The notes under the pieces are model-generated. The model was not told the DNA's origin. It searched no databases and saw only the letters and a list, made by a program, of their open reading frames with translations. DNA of 33,500 bases. Source: Symbiodinium natans. Lineage: Eukaryota; Sar; Dinophyceae; Suessiales; Symbiodiniaceae. Each line of letters starts with the position of its first letter. Position 1 is the stretch's first letter. Shown here piece by piece: positions 1 through 9,064 of this stretch. The translations under genes were made by a program, and so were the position numbers. Location of the stretch: NCBI GenBank assembly GCA_905221605.1, contig CAJNDS010000032.1:1-33500 (forward strand). Reading direction: 5' to 3'.

Positions 1-566
1 CCTTCATTTGAATTTAGAAAGAAACCTTATTTCTTCAAATATCTCTTTATTTACATTCCTAAGCCGATATCTACGCCCAAGAATATGAATATCACAAAAA
101 ACCCAAATCCACGAAATTAAGAAGAATTTCGAAATCTCCAAGACGTCTCCATATATTTATTTTATAAGTCCACCACCATCCCCAATTGATGAGACAAAAT
201 TCCAAAAAATGACAAAGCGGGCGATCTATGATTCCGATTCCAATTCTTCTATTTGTCGTATATCGTCATTCTACAAGCCCAATTCGTGGAGAAACCCTGC
301 CTAGATCCTTGGAAGAGTCTACGACTCAGGAATATTTGAACCCCTTTTTCTGTTGTTCGCATTTGTTCAGTAGGCTTTGACAGCCTGGACCGCATCCAGG
401 AGTTTCGTTGCCGCCAGTTCTGGCCTCATTGGAGCTGGTTCCCCTCCAACACCAGCGCAGGTGTGATCCCCAAGCCTAAAGTTGAATGACCTTTGCAGAA
501 CGCTTGCTATGCAAACTCAGCCCAAGAGACCAATCCGAGAGATGCCAAGCATGTCTAGATTCAGAC
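1..566. other. AT-rich left flank, no gene seen
   Basis: The first 350 bases are AT-rich with stops in all frames. I see no convincing exon, repeat or RNA gene. Bases 350-566 are closer to the average composition of the window and may be intron or spacer of the minus-strand gene that begins to show at 567. Confidence 0.4.
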
Positions 567-612
567 AGGCAGCGACATGTCAACATCCAAGTTTGCCCAG
601 AAATCGCTGAAC
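567..612 (-). CDS. Putative 46-nt exon, FWAN type, copy 1
   Basis: On the minus strand an acceptor (tattctgcag) is followed by one base and 15 codons containing FWANLDVDM, then CCT and a GTCTGA donor. The same exon, with equal length and equal phases, lies at 2246-2291, where the peptide is FWANIDVNL. Several differences are synonymous third-position changes (GAT/GAC, GTT/GTC) and the others are conservative, which supports this frame. The product is not recognised. Confidence 0.5.
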
Positions 613-640
613 CTGCAGAATACTGAAGCTGCGAGAAAAC

Positions 641-719
641 CTGGGGTTCGGGTGGAAGTTTGTCGATTCGCAAATTTGCGGCATACATACGTCATACGTC
701 GCAAGCTCGCGTCACTACA
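641..719 (-). CDS. Possible 79-nt exon
   Basis: Minus strand: acceptor gttttgcag, 26 open codons starting CSDASLRRM and rich in Arg and Thr, then donor CCCAG|GTTTTC. The out phase (1) does not match the in phase (2) of the next exon at 567-612, so either a border is wrong or an exon is missing. A second possible exon with peptide DDGESQLSCES lies at 753-792. Confidence 0.3.
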
Positions 720-1150
720 CTGCAAAACTTCAGTGAGGCCCGAAAATATCACTCGTGACAGATTCGCAGCTGAGTTGCGACTCCCCATCGTCCTGACAGA
801 CAGCTTCACATGACAAGACAGTAGACCAGCTGCTATCACCGACGATGCCAACAACGTCCATCGTTGATTTCGTTGATACAATAGCAAGCGAGGCACAAAG
901 CACTAAAGGATAATGCCCACGTTCTCCTTTCAAGAGAACCAAGGACTTTCAACAACTCGACACAGCATATGCATGACGCTGAGTGCATGACGCTGAAGCC
1001 TGGAACTCTAAACCCACCCTGGACCCTACATTCCACCCAAAGCTAAAGGACCCTAGGCCTCAGAGTCAAGCGCATTCTAGGGGATAGGGGTCAAAAAGTC
1101 AATAAACAAGGCTCAAAAACAACAAGAAGGGATCAATAAGAAAAAAAACC

Positions 1151-1206
1151 TGAACCCTAAGCCCTAAACCCTATACCCTTAGCCCTAAACCTTACCTTAA
1201 ACCCCA
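1151..1206. repeat. Degenerate telomere-like CCCTAAA tract
   Basis: Several imperfect copies of CCCTAAA or CCCTAAG, with variants such as CCCTATA and CCTTAAA, fill about 55 bases. TTTAGGG is the plant-type telomere repeat also reported for dinoflagellates. Here the tract is short, impure and internal, so it is an interstitial relic or chance low complexity, not a chromosome end. Confidence 0.45.
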
Positions 1207-1467
1207 TTGTTATTTTATGTTGATCCTTTATATTTTTTGATCCGGCAGCCAAGCGCACAAGGCAAAACGAGGGCAATTGCAACATCCCCAAGGTTCTTAT
1301 TCCGAAGCTAGTGGCTTTTTCACTTAAGGCAGCACTACCCATTCACTTAGCTTCAGATTCTCAGGGTTTTACTTGTACCAGAAGCTTTAAGCCAAAGAAT
1401 CCCAAAGGACTTGCAGCTAGCATTTGTACAAATTGGAAAATCGCAAGTCCCGAAAAATTCAAGAAGG

Positions 1468-1777
1468 ATCCCTTGTGTTCTCTGTTCGTCGGCTTCAGCA
1501 TCATGCAGGACTCGAGCTTCGAATCATCAGTTGTGCAACCCAGAGACTTGAAGGCCATGCAACATGCGGGGGGTGCCACCTCCAAAAAATCACAACAAAG
1601 TTACCAGACACCATAAGACATTGCTTGCAGGTCCTGGGGCGCAATAGGGGCCGTGATGGTTGCCGCATCCTGCCGACTCTGAGTTCGCTGCGTCGCTGAG
1701 TTCTGGGGCATGAAACTAAAGACACTAATAGTGCTTCTGGCACTTGACACTTCCGTAAGAAATCAGCATACATCTCT
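1468..1777 (-). CDS. Possible exon cluster, minus strand
   Basis: Three open segments look coding: about 1468-1579 (VAPPACCMAFKSLGC after a ttttttggag acceptor), 1612-1702 (NSATQRTQSRQDAA after ttcatgccccag) and about 1726-1777 (EMYADFLRKCQ after tgttttgcacag). Acceptors are good, but phases do not chain, and the simplest intron between the last two would be only 23 nt. The borders are therefore unresolved. Confidence 0.3.
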
Positions 1778-2245
1778 CTGTGCAAAACATATCGATGAAT
1801 GCAAGCAACGGCCGCAAGACCCACAGCGCAAAACTTCAAAAGTCAAGAAATGCCCCCCAGCCCCCTTCTCCTTGAGGTTCTCCGAGATCGCTGCCACAAG
1901 TTTGGCCGCTGCCAATTCCGGCCTCGCGGTGGCACGGTCAGTCACGCACTCCCTTGACGTCTCGGTTGGGTGTGCCCTCCACCGCTTCTTCGTCTTGCCG
2001 CTCTTTCATACTCTCCCTCTCTTCTAGTCCACTAGCTACGATGTAGTGATAGAGCCAACTTAAATGGCACATATTCAGTGCCCAAGGTCAGTGCCCAACA
2101 GAATACATGCTGCCACAACAGCAGAAAAGAAACACAAAACAAGGTAGCTCTTCGCCGTTCATGGGTTGCCAATTGCACGAAACCTGTCGCTTTGGAGAGC
2201 ACTCTTGTTCCTCAAGCATAAGCCCGGCAAAACAATAATCGAGAC

Positions 2246-2291
2246 AAGCAGCGGCAGATTGACGTCGATGTTTGCCCAGAAGGTGTCAAGC
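2246..2291 (-). CDS. Putative 46-nt exon, FWAN type, copy 2
   Basis: This is the paralogue of 567-612: one leading base, 15 codons including FWANIDVNLPL, and a CTT|GTCTCG donor. Equal length and equal phase in both copies argue for a duplicated exon 1.7 kb apart. The remaining sequence between the copies is not obviously alike. Confidence 0.5.
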
Positions 2292-2786
2292 CTCGGGTGT
2301 ACAGGACTGAGTATTGTAGACTGCTGTCATGTGCAAATCACGTTCAGCCCCTCCCAATCCCCGAGTTGGCGCTGCGTGCCCTGAGCAATGTGCCTGCATG
2401 GTCTACATGGTAAGATGTTGTTGATTCAGGTGTCAGCTGCCACTGAACTGCTTTGAATACAGGCTGCCAGCTTGCCTGAACAATACGACTACATTAAAAA
2501 ATGCCAAAACTTTTCTGGACCTGCACATCAAGCCCGTTCAAGATCAAAAGCTGCATCAAAAATTTGATGGAATCCATGCTCCTTTGCACTAACGTTTCAT
2601 TGACATCGTGAGCAATGTACAGTGGTTGGCTTCTCGCAACTACGAGTTTTGTGAGAGTTGCAACTGCGAGGTGTTTTTCTGTGCCTTACTTAAGGCACCC
2701 ACACACGCGCGGCGAGCAAGCCCCGGCGACATCGGTAATTACAGTGGTTCGTGTGGATCGCATGTCGAAAACCTCGGCCCTGCCAC

Positions 2787-2840
2787 CTGAAAATCTTGTT
2801 TTTGCAGTGTTTCTTCTACCCCATGCACTGCAAACACGTC
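2787..2840 (-). CDS. Putative 54-nt exon
   Basis: Minus strand: acceptor gtgcttgtgccag, 18 codons with the peptide DVFAVHGVEETLQKQDFQ, then donor CAG|GTGGCA. Phase 0 at both ends and consensus-like borders make this one of the cleaner exons in the left 4 kb. The product is not recognised. Confidence 0.5.
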
Positions 2841-3526
2841 CTGGCACAAGCACTGGCTGTGAAGCCGGTGGTCCATCAAAAGACACTTGGGGCGTAAACG
2901 ACGGCTTCTAATGCCCTGGGTGCTCCCCAAGCAATTTGAATGCCCTCGCAAGGCAAACCCGCATTGACTTAACGAACAAGACACGCTCGCCTTGCATACT
3001 CGCATAATTTCCACTTCCAACATCCCCACCCAATCCCTAACACCCAACTGCAAGGATTGCTTGCGCAGAGTTTCTGGGAACCACGCTTGAGCACAAGGTG
3101 AAGACTTTTTGGGCAGCACGCCATAGTGTCCATTTCAGTTGCAGTGGAAGAAGATAGGGAATAGCGGCATAACCAAGCATCAAGTGTCTCTTTGTGGGCG
3201 TTGGGCGTTGCAGGCTGTATGGCAGATTCGGGAAAAGGTTTGGTTACAACATAACTTTTTAAAAAAGAAAAAACGAGGTTTCGGGGGCGCAGTGCACGCC
3301 ACAAGATCCGAAGCGACCTGTCCGTCTCTCTCGTTTCCCTGCCCTTTAGATGTATACATCTTTCTTTCTTTCTTTCGGGCCAGGGGCAAGCCCCGCGTCA
3401 GAGCGTGCCCCGATCCTGCTCCTGTGGTAGAAACTCGACAGGAGTTTCTACCACCCGCTATCCGTCCCTCATCCCTCTCTGATCGCTCTCTCCTCTCTCA
3501 TCTTCCTCATCATTCTCTCTGATTGC
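2841..3526. other. Spacer or intron, little visible
   Basis: No exon with both borders is convincing here. A short open piece near 3030-3075 on the minus strand (peptide TLRKQSLQ after cgtggttcccag) is possible. From about 3300 the sequence becomes pyrimidine-rich and leads into the simple repeats. Confidence 0.35.
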
Positions 3527-3711
3527 TCTTCTTCTTCTTCTTCTTGTTCTTCTTCTTCTTCTTCTTCTTCTTCTTCTTCTTCTTCTTCTTCTTCTTCTTC
3601 TTCTTCTTCTTCTTCTTCTTCTTCTTCTTCTTCTTCTTCTTCTTCTTCTTCTTCTTCTTCTTCTTCTTCTTCTTCTTCTTCTTCTTCTTCTTCTTCTTCT
3701 TCTTCTTCTTC
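3527..3711. repeat. (TTC)n microsatellite, about 60 copies
   Basis: The trinucleotide TTC repeats for about 185 bases with a single G interruption near 3546. On the minus strand this is (GAA)n. It produces long artificial open frames (poly-Phe, poly-Lys, poly-Arg) that should not be called genes. Confidence 0.98.
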
Positions 3712-3753
3712 GGGGCATGAAGGACGCTGGCGCGCCCTCCGCGCACAATGCGC

Positions 3754-3807
<54 letters not shown>

Positions 3808-3945
3808 ATGTCTCCCTCATGTCTCTCTCCCATCTCTCTCACCTCTCATCTCTGTCTCATCTCTCTCATCTCCCTCTCATCTCTTTCTCATCTTGCTCTC
3901 ATCGCTCTCTCAGCTCACTCTCATATCTCTCTCATCTCTGTCTCC
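3754..3945. repeat. (CT)n tract grading into TCTCA-type repeats
   Basis: About 50 bases of nearly pure CT with one G are followed by about 140 bases of degenerate TCTCTCA/TCTCATC units. It is separated from the TTC tract by about 40 bases of unique sequence holding an ATGAAGG...GCGCCCTCCG motif. Confidence 0.95.
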
Positions 3946-4228
3946 CGAACTTTACAGACGCTTCCTTGTTCGCGAGCTCACGGTACGCTATTGATAACAG
4001 CACGAGTAAAAACGCGAACGAATTTCGCAAGTGAACGCAGTTATAGTAATAGCAGCCGTGAAGATAATGAGCCCGGCGTAAAGAACATCATTTTTGTATC
4101 CTTTCCATACAACCTGGCAGCGGGGCGCTAACCGTGAAACCTTATCATGGCGGACTGTGAAACATCGACCCCTTATGAAACAGATCGCGCGGGCCGCGAC
4201 AGCGGCTGGCCCACTAGCGGCTATCGCA

Positions 4229-4450
4229 ACATTCCGTTACAGTTGCCCGCGCGAGCCTCTTTAACCTGCTTGTACAGGAAACATTCCGGTACAGCTTGGC
4301 CTGCCTGAGCCACCCTTGGCCTGCTTGTTTCAACAACAGCCCGCCTGAGCCTCTCTGCCCGGCTTATAATGAGGCAGCATTCCGGCACAGTTGCCCGAGC
4401 CCCTCTGCTGATCCAACTCACATTCTGGTACAGCTGCCCTGTTCTGAGCA
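4229..4450. repeat. Diverged short repeats with acattccggtacag core
   Basis: The core acattccg(g/t)tacag(t/c)t recurs at about 4229, 4281, 4378 and 4421, usually followed by a GCC- and GAGCC-rich stretch. Spacing is irregular (43-97 bases). The units are too diverged to define a clean period. No coding sense is evident. Confidence 0.5.
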
Positions 4451-4694
4451 CTTCGTGTCAAATGATGTGTGCCACACTTTGTCTTGAAACCACTTTTCGG
4501 GTGGGGAAGTACTGCAGCCGTTGCCGTTTTCAGACGAGTTGCATTCCCCAGCCGTCAGTGTCACAGCTGTCCTAGCAGGCTACGTCAGCAAAGCGAAGCA
4601 ACCCCACACGTGGTCTCGAGACAACTGAACGAAACTGCACGTTTGGCATTCGTAGCCTCGGCAAGGGTGAACTACCAAACCTTAAACCCCACAC

Positions 4695-4743
4695 CTGTGT
4701 GTTGCAATCAGTTGCACACCCGCCTCAGAAGGCTCTTCCGCCT
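4695..4743 (-). CDS. Cassette exon 4, set A (49 nt)
   Basis: Acceptor ttttttttctgcag, then AG plus 15 codons with the peptide AEEPSEAGVQLIA, ending CACACAG|GTGTGG. In phase 1, out phase 2. It has the same length as its partner at 6046-6094, which ends MV instead of TH. Confidence 0.6.
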
Positions 4744-6928
4744 CTGCAGAAAAAAAAGGCAAGCTCGCTGCGGCTGTCACGCGGCACAGAGTGATCCAAG
4801 GCCAACGAGCACGGGCCAAACACTATTCAATTCATCGAGTGAGCTCACACTTGTTCGGCTAGTAGCTAGGGTGCAAATATTTGCAGTGCACTGCGCCGTC
4901 GTCACCAACATCGAGGCAGCAGGGACCATGCCTGTGGTGTTGCAGTTGAGCTGCTTGCGGGTTCCTGGCCAACACGAGGCATTGCTGCATGGCTAGGCCC
5001 ATCAAGAAGGCCAGCAATCTCTGCACCTGCACCTCCTTCATATCAACGACAAGCGATCAAAGCTTCAAACAGCTGCTTCTACATCCGGACTAAAAGCACA
5101 TGCGGGCCTCTGCCATCATTGAGGCCAGTGCTGCAGCATCCTGCCAGCATGACTCTCATCAGTTGAAAACAAAGCCCAGCCCACTGCTGGCCCCCAATGA
5201 TTCGGGACTTTCAACGCAGACATTCACGCTCCACCGATCAAGCTACTGCTTCTACATCCGAGTTCTCAGTACAAGCACATGTTGGCCTCTGCCATCATTG
5301 AGGCCAGTGCTGCAGCATCCTGCCAGCATGACTCTCATTAACTGAAAACAAAACGCCCACTGCAGGCCCCTAGTGATTCGGGACTTTCAACGCAGACATT
5401 CACGGTCCACCAATCACAACCAAAGGCCCAGTCTCCCAATTGAAAGTGAAGCCTTTGCTCGAATGCATGGGCCTCGTCCGACATCTGCGGGTCTGTCGGC
5501 TTCTGGCCAGGGTCACTACTTGGCAGATAAACGCATCCCATCTTGAAATGTGCAACTTCATTGCCTTGCAAGGCGCAATATAATGTATGCACCGAATCAC
5601 TCGTGAGACACCAGCCTTCTGCGACGTGGCAATGAGCATCTGTAAGAAGTCATCTGCTGCCTCGCCCTGCACAATAGCAGCGATGTTTTGACGTGGTGGG
5701 GAGAACTAGACTGAACCCTAGTACAGGGGACACTGGCGTGCTGATGGTCGCTGGCGCTAAGAGACCACAGAAGCCCTGAATAAACCAGCAGAATGAGTAT
5801 GATTAAGGTTGAACCCACCTGCCACTGCACCTGCCGCACGAGTAAAGCAAATGTTCCAAAACCGCACCCTCAGTAGACACGTTCTGGCCATCGCTGACAA
5901 AAGAAAATTCGGATAGCTCATAAAGCCCTTGAAGGCTAGCATTGGCCGCCGGGCATAAGCCCACAGTGCGAACGACCAAACGCACACGCCCGTAAAACTC
6001 ATGGGAAGAGCTAAAACAAAACAAGAGGCCCCTTCAAACCCACACCTGACCATTGCAATCAGTTGCACACCCGCCTCAGAAGGCTCTTCCGCCTCTGCAG
6101 CAAAAAAAGGCAAGCTCGCTGTGATCCAAGGCCGACGAACGCGGGCCAAACACTATTCAATTCATCGAGTGAGCTCACACTTGTTCGGCTAGTAGCTAGG
6201 GTGCAAATATTTGCAGTGCACTGCGCCGTCGTCACCAACATCGAGGCAGCAGGGACCATGCCTGTGGTGTTGCAGTTGAGCTGCTTGCGGGTTCCTGGCC
6301 AACACGAGGCATTGCTGCATGGCTAGGCCCATCAAGAAGGCCAGCAATCTCTGCACCTGCACCTCCTTCATATCAACGACAAGCGATCAAAGCTTCAAAC
6401 AGCTGCTTCTACATCCGGACTAAAAGCACATGCGGGCCTCTGCCATCATTGAGGCCAGTGCTGCAGCATCCTGCCAGCATGACTCTCATCAGTTGAAAAC
6501 AAAGCGCAGAGCCCCAGTGATTCGGGACTTTCAACGCAAACATTCAGGTCTCCCAATTGAAAGTGAACCCTTTGCCCGAATGCAAGGGCCTCGGCCGTCA
6601 TCTGCGGGTCTGTCGGCTTCTGGCCAGGGTCACTACTTGGCCGATAAACACATCCCGTCTTGAAATGTTGCACCTGCTATCCACAACGCAGAACCACTGA
6701 TGCCTATTACCAAAGGAGCTGCAGGAGGCGGGGGGGGGGCCTGAACAAGAGACGGGGGGGGGGGGGGGGGGGGGGGGGGGTTGGATATGTTCGCGCAGGC
6801 CCCAGCGGGACGCATTATCACAACCGCGAGTCCTGGAAGTGAGAGCCGTGTAAAGGCACTCCTGGCACCCCTGGCGCCTTCTGCGATGTGGCAATGAGCA
6901 TCTTCAGGAAGTCATCCGGTGCTTCTCC
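4695..6928 (-). CDS. Gene model: tandemly duplicated four-exon cassette
   Basis: Two sets of four exons are read on the minus strand. Set B is 6928-6869, 6676-6542, 6365-6236 and 6094-6046, continuing into 6010-5819. Set A is 5666-5612, 5564-5398, 5035-4906 and 4743-4695. Within each set every splice phase matches the next exon: B 0/0, 0/0, 0/1, 1/2, 2/2 and A 0/1, 1/0, 0/1, 1/2. The small first exon differs between sets mainly at synonymous sites, a sign of selection on the protein. Only the join 5819 to 5666 is out of phase as drawn, so an exon or border is missed there. No domain is recognised. RNA support would be needed to say whether both sets are spliced into one mRNA. Confidence 0.6.
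4906..5035 (-). CDS. Cassette exon 3, set A (130 nt)
   Basis: Acceptor gttgatatgaag, 43 codons beginning EVQVQRLLAFLMGLAMQQ and ending CCLDV, then donor GTTG|GTGACG. In phase 0, out phase 1, fitting exon 4. The sequence is identical to 6236-6365, which suggests a very recent duplication or gene conversion of this part. Confidence 0.55.
5070..5400. repeat. Internal direct duplication of about 175 bp
   Basis: Two copies of a segment with ctgcttctacatccg and gcctctgccatcattgagg start near 5076 and 5247. Copy B of the cassette has only one. The duplicate lies in the intron between cassette exons 2 and 3. Confidence 0.85.
5398..5564 (-). CDS. Cassette exon 2, set A (167 nt)
   Basis: Acceptor gcgccttgcaag, GC plus 55 codons including HFKMGCVYLPSSDPGQKPTD, donor AAT|GTCTGC. 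In phase 1, out phase 0. Compared with 6542-6676 it carries an in-frame insertion of ten codons near its end, so the frame is kept despite the length change. Confidence 0.55.
5612..5666 (-). CDS. Cassette exon 1, set A (55 nt)
   Basis: Acceptor gctattgtgcag, 18 codons (GEAADDFLQMLIATSQKA) plus G, donor GGCTG|GTGTCT. Against 6869-6928, five codons differ synonymously (Gly, Glu, Leu, Thr, Ala) and two change the residue. This is the best single piece of evidence that the frame is translated. Confidence 0.65.
5819..6010 (-). CDS. Unduplicated exon between cassettes (192 nt)
   Basis: Acceptor cttgttttgttttag, one base plus 63 codons plus AG, donor GGCAG|GTGGGT. Peptide segments are HEFYGRVRLVV, GLYELSEFSF and VSTEGAVLEHLL. 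The leading base completes the codon left by exon 6046-6094. The GLYELSEFSF piece faintly recalls galactose-binding-like folds, but I cannot assign a family. Confidence 0.6.
6046..6094 (-). CDS. Cassette exon 4, set B (49 nt)
   Basis: Acceptor cctttttttgctgcag, AG plus 15 codons (AEEPSEAGVQLIAMV) plus AG, donor GTCAG|GTGTGG. Joined to 5819-6010 it reads IAMV-S-SSHEFYG without a break. Confidence 0.65.
6236..6365 (-). CDS. Cassette exon 3, set B (130 nt)
   Basis: Identical to 4906-5035 in sequence, borders and phases (0/1). Its final G plus the AG of exon 4 makes GAG, giving CCLDV-E-AEEPSEAG. Confidence 0.55.
6542..6676 (-). CDS. Cassette exon 2, set B (135 nt)
   Basis: Acceptor gttgtggatag, 45 codons including HFKTGCVYRPSSDPGQKPTD, donor AAT|GTTTGC, phases 0/0. 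An acceptor three bases further in (gcag) is equally possible. Confidence 0.5.
6754..6780 (+). repeat. Poly-G run of 27
   Basis: An uninterrupted run of G lies in the intron between cassette exons 1 and 2 of set B; a shorter run of 10 lies just before it. On the transcribed minus strand these are C runs. Such homopolymers are often mis-sized in assemblies. Confidence 0.95.
6869..6928 (-). CDS. Cassette exon 1, set B (60 nt)
   Basis: Acceptor gtaagtattgcag, 20 codons (GEAPDDFLKMLIATSQKAPG), donor AGGG|GTGCCA, phases 0/0. It pairs with 5612-5666. The donor differs from copy A, and so does the acceptor phase of the following exon, so both sets stay in frame. Confidence 0.6.
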
Positions 6929-7057
6929 CTGCAATACTTACCGTAGAAGCACGCAGGAGAGCTCTGACAGGAAGACGTCACTCCTTTAGATGCCCTGGAC
7001 CTGAAGGCCACCAGGGAATCAGGTATAATCAGGTGCAAACCCTAGAACTTGCCAACG

Positions 7058-7155
7058 TCAGAGGCCCAACCATGACGGAAGAGTGCTCTGGCCTCGGGAG
7101 GAGCTAGCGGTGCAGCTTCTGCGTCTTCCGCCTCCTTGCGCCCCGAGCTTAACGA
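7058..7155 (-). CDS. Probable exon, acidic Ala/Glu-rich
   Basis: Acceptor gcccattccag, then an open frame with SLSSGRKEAEDAEAAPLAPP and EARALFRHGW. The donor is uncertain (several weak GT near 7044-7060). In phase 0 does not match the out phase of 7733-7944, so another exon probably lies between. Confidence 0.4.
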
Positions 7156-7732
7156 CTGGAATGGGCATATTTGCGAGAGGCTGGGAGTGGACTGAAGAAG
7201 AAAAGGCAATAGATGAAAGGGTAGTTCCTGGCGGTAGAAAAAAAATGTCAAGTGGCCACCATGAGAGGTTTAGAGACAAGGGACCTGAAGACTCAGTTAT
7301 GGGATGCCGCCTGGACTACATAGGCCAGCAGCTGGCAAATAGGACCGAAATTAACTTTGCTGGTGGCACTTGACAAGTCAGCACCCATAAGACTGTGGAG
7401 AATCGAAAAACCGGCAGCAAATCGCATCAGCGCATTTCTACACATCAGGAAATCTGAGACTGCTCAGCAGATGAAAGGCACCAGCATTTATACGGCAAGA
7501 ACCACACATAAAACCAGCCTTAGGGACATCGGAATGCAAGAACCATGCAGAGTGAAATGGGCATATCCACTTGCAAGAAGACCATGCCAGAACGGAATGC
7601 TGAATCAAATGCGGCATGCAAGAGCCCCTACACGAAGCCACCCACCCCCCTCCAAGCCAAGATTCCAGAAACCGGAACATCTACCATCCTTGAGGCCACG
7701 ATCATCCCCACAGTCTGGAGCCCTCAATTTTC

Positions 7733-7944
7733 CTGTTAAGCCGCATGGCAGTCAGAAGCAATCGCATGCCGGCCTCGTGTTGGGGAGCTTGCTGCGCTGG
7801 TTCCGCTTCTATCTCCTTAACCATCTTAACTGTAAGATTTCGCAGTGCGAGCACCAGCCTAGCTACGAAGGAACAACGAATTTCATCTGGGCCCCAGACA
7901 GCTGGCTGTGGTGCCTCTGGGGGCGCCTCGCAAGCAGGAGGGGT
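7733..7944 (-). CDS. Exon of 212 nt in minus-strand gene
   Basis: Acceptor tttttccctacag, then 70 codons plus AG. The start is Pro/Ala-rich (PACEAPPEAPQPAVWGPDE) and is followed by FVARLVLALRNLTVKMVKEI and a basic end MRLLLTAMRLNR. The donor is of GA type (AACAG|GAAAAT). In phase 0 matches exon 8018-8077. It lacks a long ATG-initiated frame, so ORF callers miss it. Confidence 0.6.
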
Positions 7945-8017
7945 CTGTAGGGAAAAAATGAAGGAGGAGATCGCTTTGGGGCGTTGGATTTATAACAGAC
8001 TGCTTCTTGAAGCGTAC

Positions 8018-8077
8018 CTGCTGTAATGTGGCACACTCGGCTCTTGGCAACTGAAGTGTCACTGAGTTGCCTACTTC
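8018..8077 (-). CDS. Exon of 60 nt in minus-strand gene
   Basis: Acceptor ctgaactgtttacag, 20 codons (EVGNSVTLQLPRAECATLQQ), donor CAGCAG|GTACGC. Phase 0 at both ends, so it joins exon 7733-7944 in frame. Both borders are close to consensus. Confidence 0.65.
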
Positions 8078-8481
8078 CTGTAAACAGTTCAGTCCGTTGA
8101 AGTTACTGCTGGCGAGCGGACCCTGATATTGCAGACATGCGCCGATAGATCAAAGTAGTTTTAAGCCTAACACATCTTGCCAATCGCCAGCCACTCTGCT
8201 CGCGCTCCCAACCTGCTGACTTAAAGTATGCTGTAGATCGATGCAACATGTAGCATGTCGCTACTACGTCGCTCAAGCCTGAGCAGCCTCTGCTGGTTCA
8301 TCTGCCTGTCTGGCTGTGCTCACAATACCAGATCGATGTAGGCCGAAGATCCCCGAGAACAACAGAAACAAAACCAATCACAGCAGTAGCATCAACAAGC
8401 ACAGCAAAACCAATACCAACCAAGAATATCAAGAACAGCTGCGAGTTGTCTCAGGCCAGGCCAATAGAAGGTGATGCACGC

Positions 8482-8623
8482 AAGCTGCAATCTATTCTGG
8501 TTCATCTCTTGTGCTTGATATTGCGAGCTGCCCACCGCCTGCTGGAAGAGCTCTAGTAGCGCCCGTCGGTCTTGCATCTCCTGCAAGTTAAGGTCGGACT
8601 TGAAAACAACGAGGATGCGAAAT
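8482..8623 (-). CDS. Exon of 142 nt in minus-strand gene
   Basis: Acceptor aaagatctacag, one base plus 47 codons: FRILVVFKSDLNLQEMQDRR and onward with a Gln-rich helix-like end (QAQEMNQNRLQL). The leading base completes the codon left by exon 8781-8939. The donor is unclear: CTT|GCGTGC (GC type) gives phase 0 as exon 8018-8077 needs. A mini-exon near 8184-8225 may intervene. Confidence 0.6.
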
Positions 8624-8780
8624 CTGTAGATCTTTCCCTTCCCCAAAAGCAAGCAACCAGGACCAACAGATAGAAAAGAACCGAGAGTCAAGAAAACAAA
8701 ACCTGGGTAAACAGAAAAAGGGCCTCGAAACCACATGCCGCAAAAACAAATGTTTGCAGCCATGACTCCGAGCTGACTAC

Positions 8781-8939
8781 CTGAATCCATGAACTCGGAA
8801 GGTACACACCAGCTGTGCGTCTGTGGCTGTGGAAAAAGGTCCCAACTTTCCAACACTGCTTGGGTGAGAGACAGTGAGGTGAGTGAGCGAGTCAGCGGAG
8901 CGAGACAAGGAGCACTCTGTTGCAGGTTCGAACTGCTGA
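8781..8939 (-). CDS. Exon of 159 nt in minus-strand gene
   Basis: Acceptor gggccccgccccag, T plus 52 codons plus AG, donor ATTCAG|GTAGTC. Segments: QQFEPATECSLSRSADSLTH and TDAQLVCTFRVHGF. The leading T completes the codon of exon 9065-9245, and the final AG joins 8482-8623 as Arg. A 30-nt segment inside could be a tiny retained intron; it keeps the frame either way. Confidence 0.6.
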
Positions 8940-9064
8940 CTGGGGCGGGGCCCGTATTGTGGAAGTGGGGGAAAGCCAAACGATGAGCCGACAAAAGCGT
9001 CACATCCAAACCGGGGCATGCAACTTGCTCGGGATCATGATGAGCATGAACCCGCGGTGCTTAC

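Larger units (their letters stand above)
4680..5680. repeat. Tandem cassette duplication, copy A
   Basis: This block matches 6033-6935 in order. About 4862-5180 is base-for-base identical to 6192-6510 (offset 1330) as far as I can read; other parts differ by substitutions and indels. Relative to copy B, copy A carries an extra 21 bases near 4770-4791 and an internal duplication at 5070-5400. It contains four exons of a minus-strand gene. Confidence 0.9.
6033..6935. repeat. Tandem cassette duplication, copy B
   Basis: Partner of 4680-5680. It lacks the 21-base piece and the internal 175-bp duplication of copy A, and it carries a poly-G run in the intron between cassette exons 1 and 2. About 350 bp of unlike sequence, including exon 5819-6010, separates the two copies. 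Confidence 0.9.

Noticed and set aside
1703-1725. A 23-nt intron between two coding-like pieces
   Set aside because: It is too short to be spliced in this type of genome. More likely one of the borders is wrong, so the exons there are listed with low confidence.
3458-3842. Open frames of about 100 codons rich in Arg, Lys or Phe
   Set aside because: They are translations of the (TTC)n tract in each frame and strand. There is no independent coding sequence on either side.
8921-8935. ggttcgaact resembling a tRNA T-loop
   Set aside because: No matching A box, anticodon arm or acceptor stem could be folded around it. It lies at the start of exon 8781-8939.
8392-9009. 205-codon minus-strand frame as a single gene
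   Set aside because: It runs through exon, intron and exon pieces. Its middle lies in low-quality intronic sequence, while the exon borders and phases support a spliced reading in which one part uses another frame.
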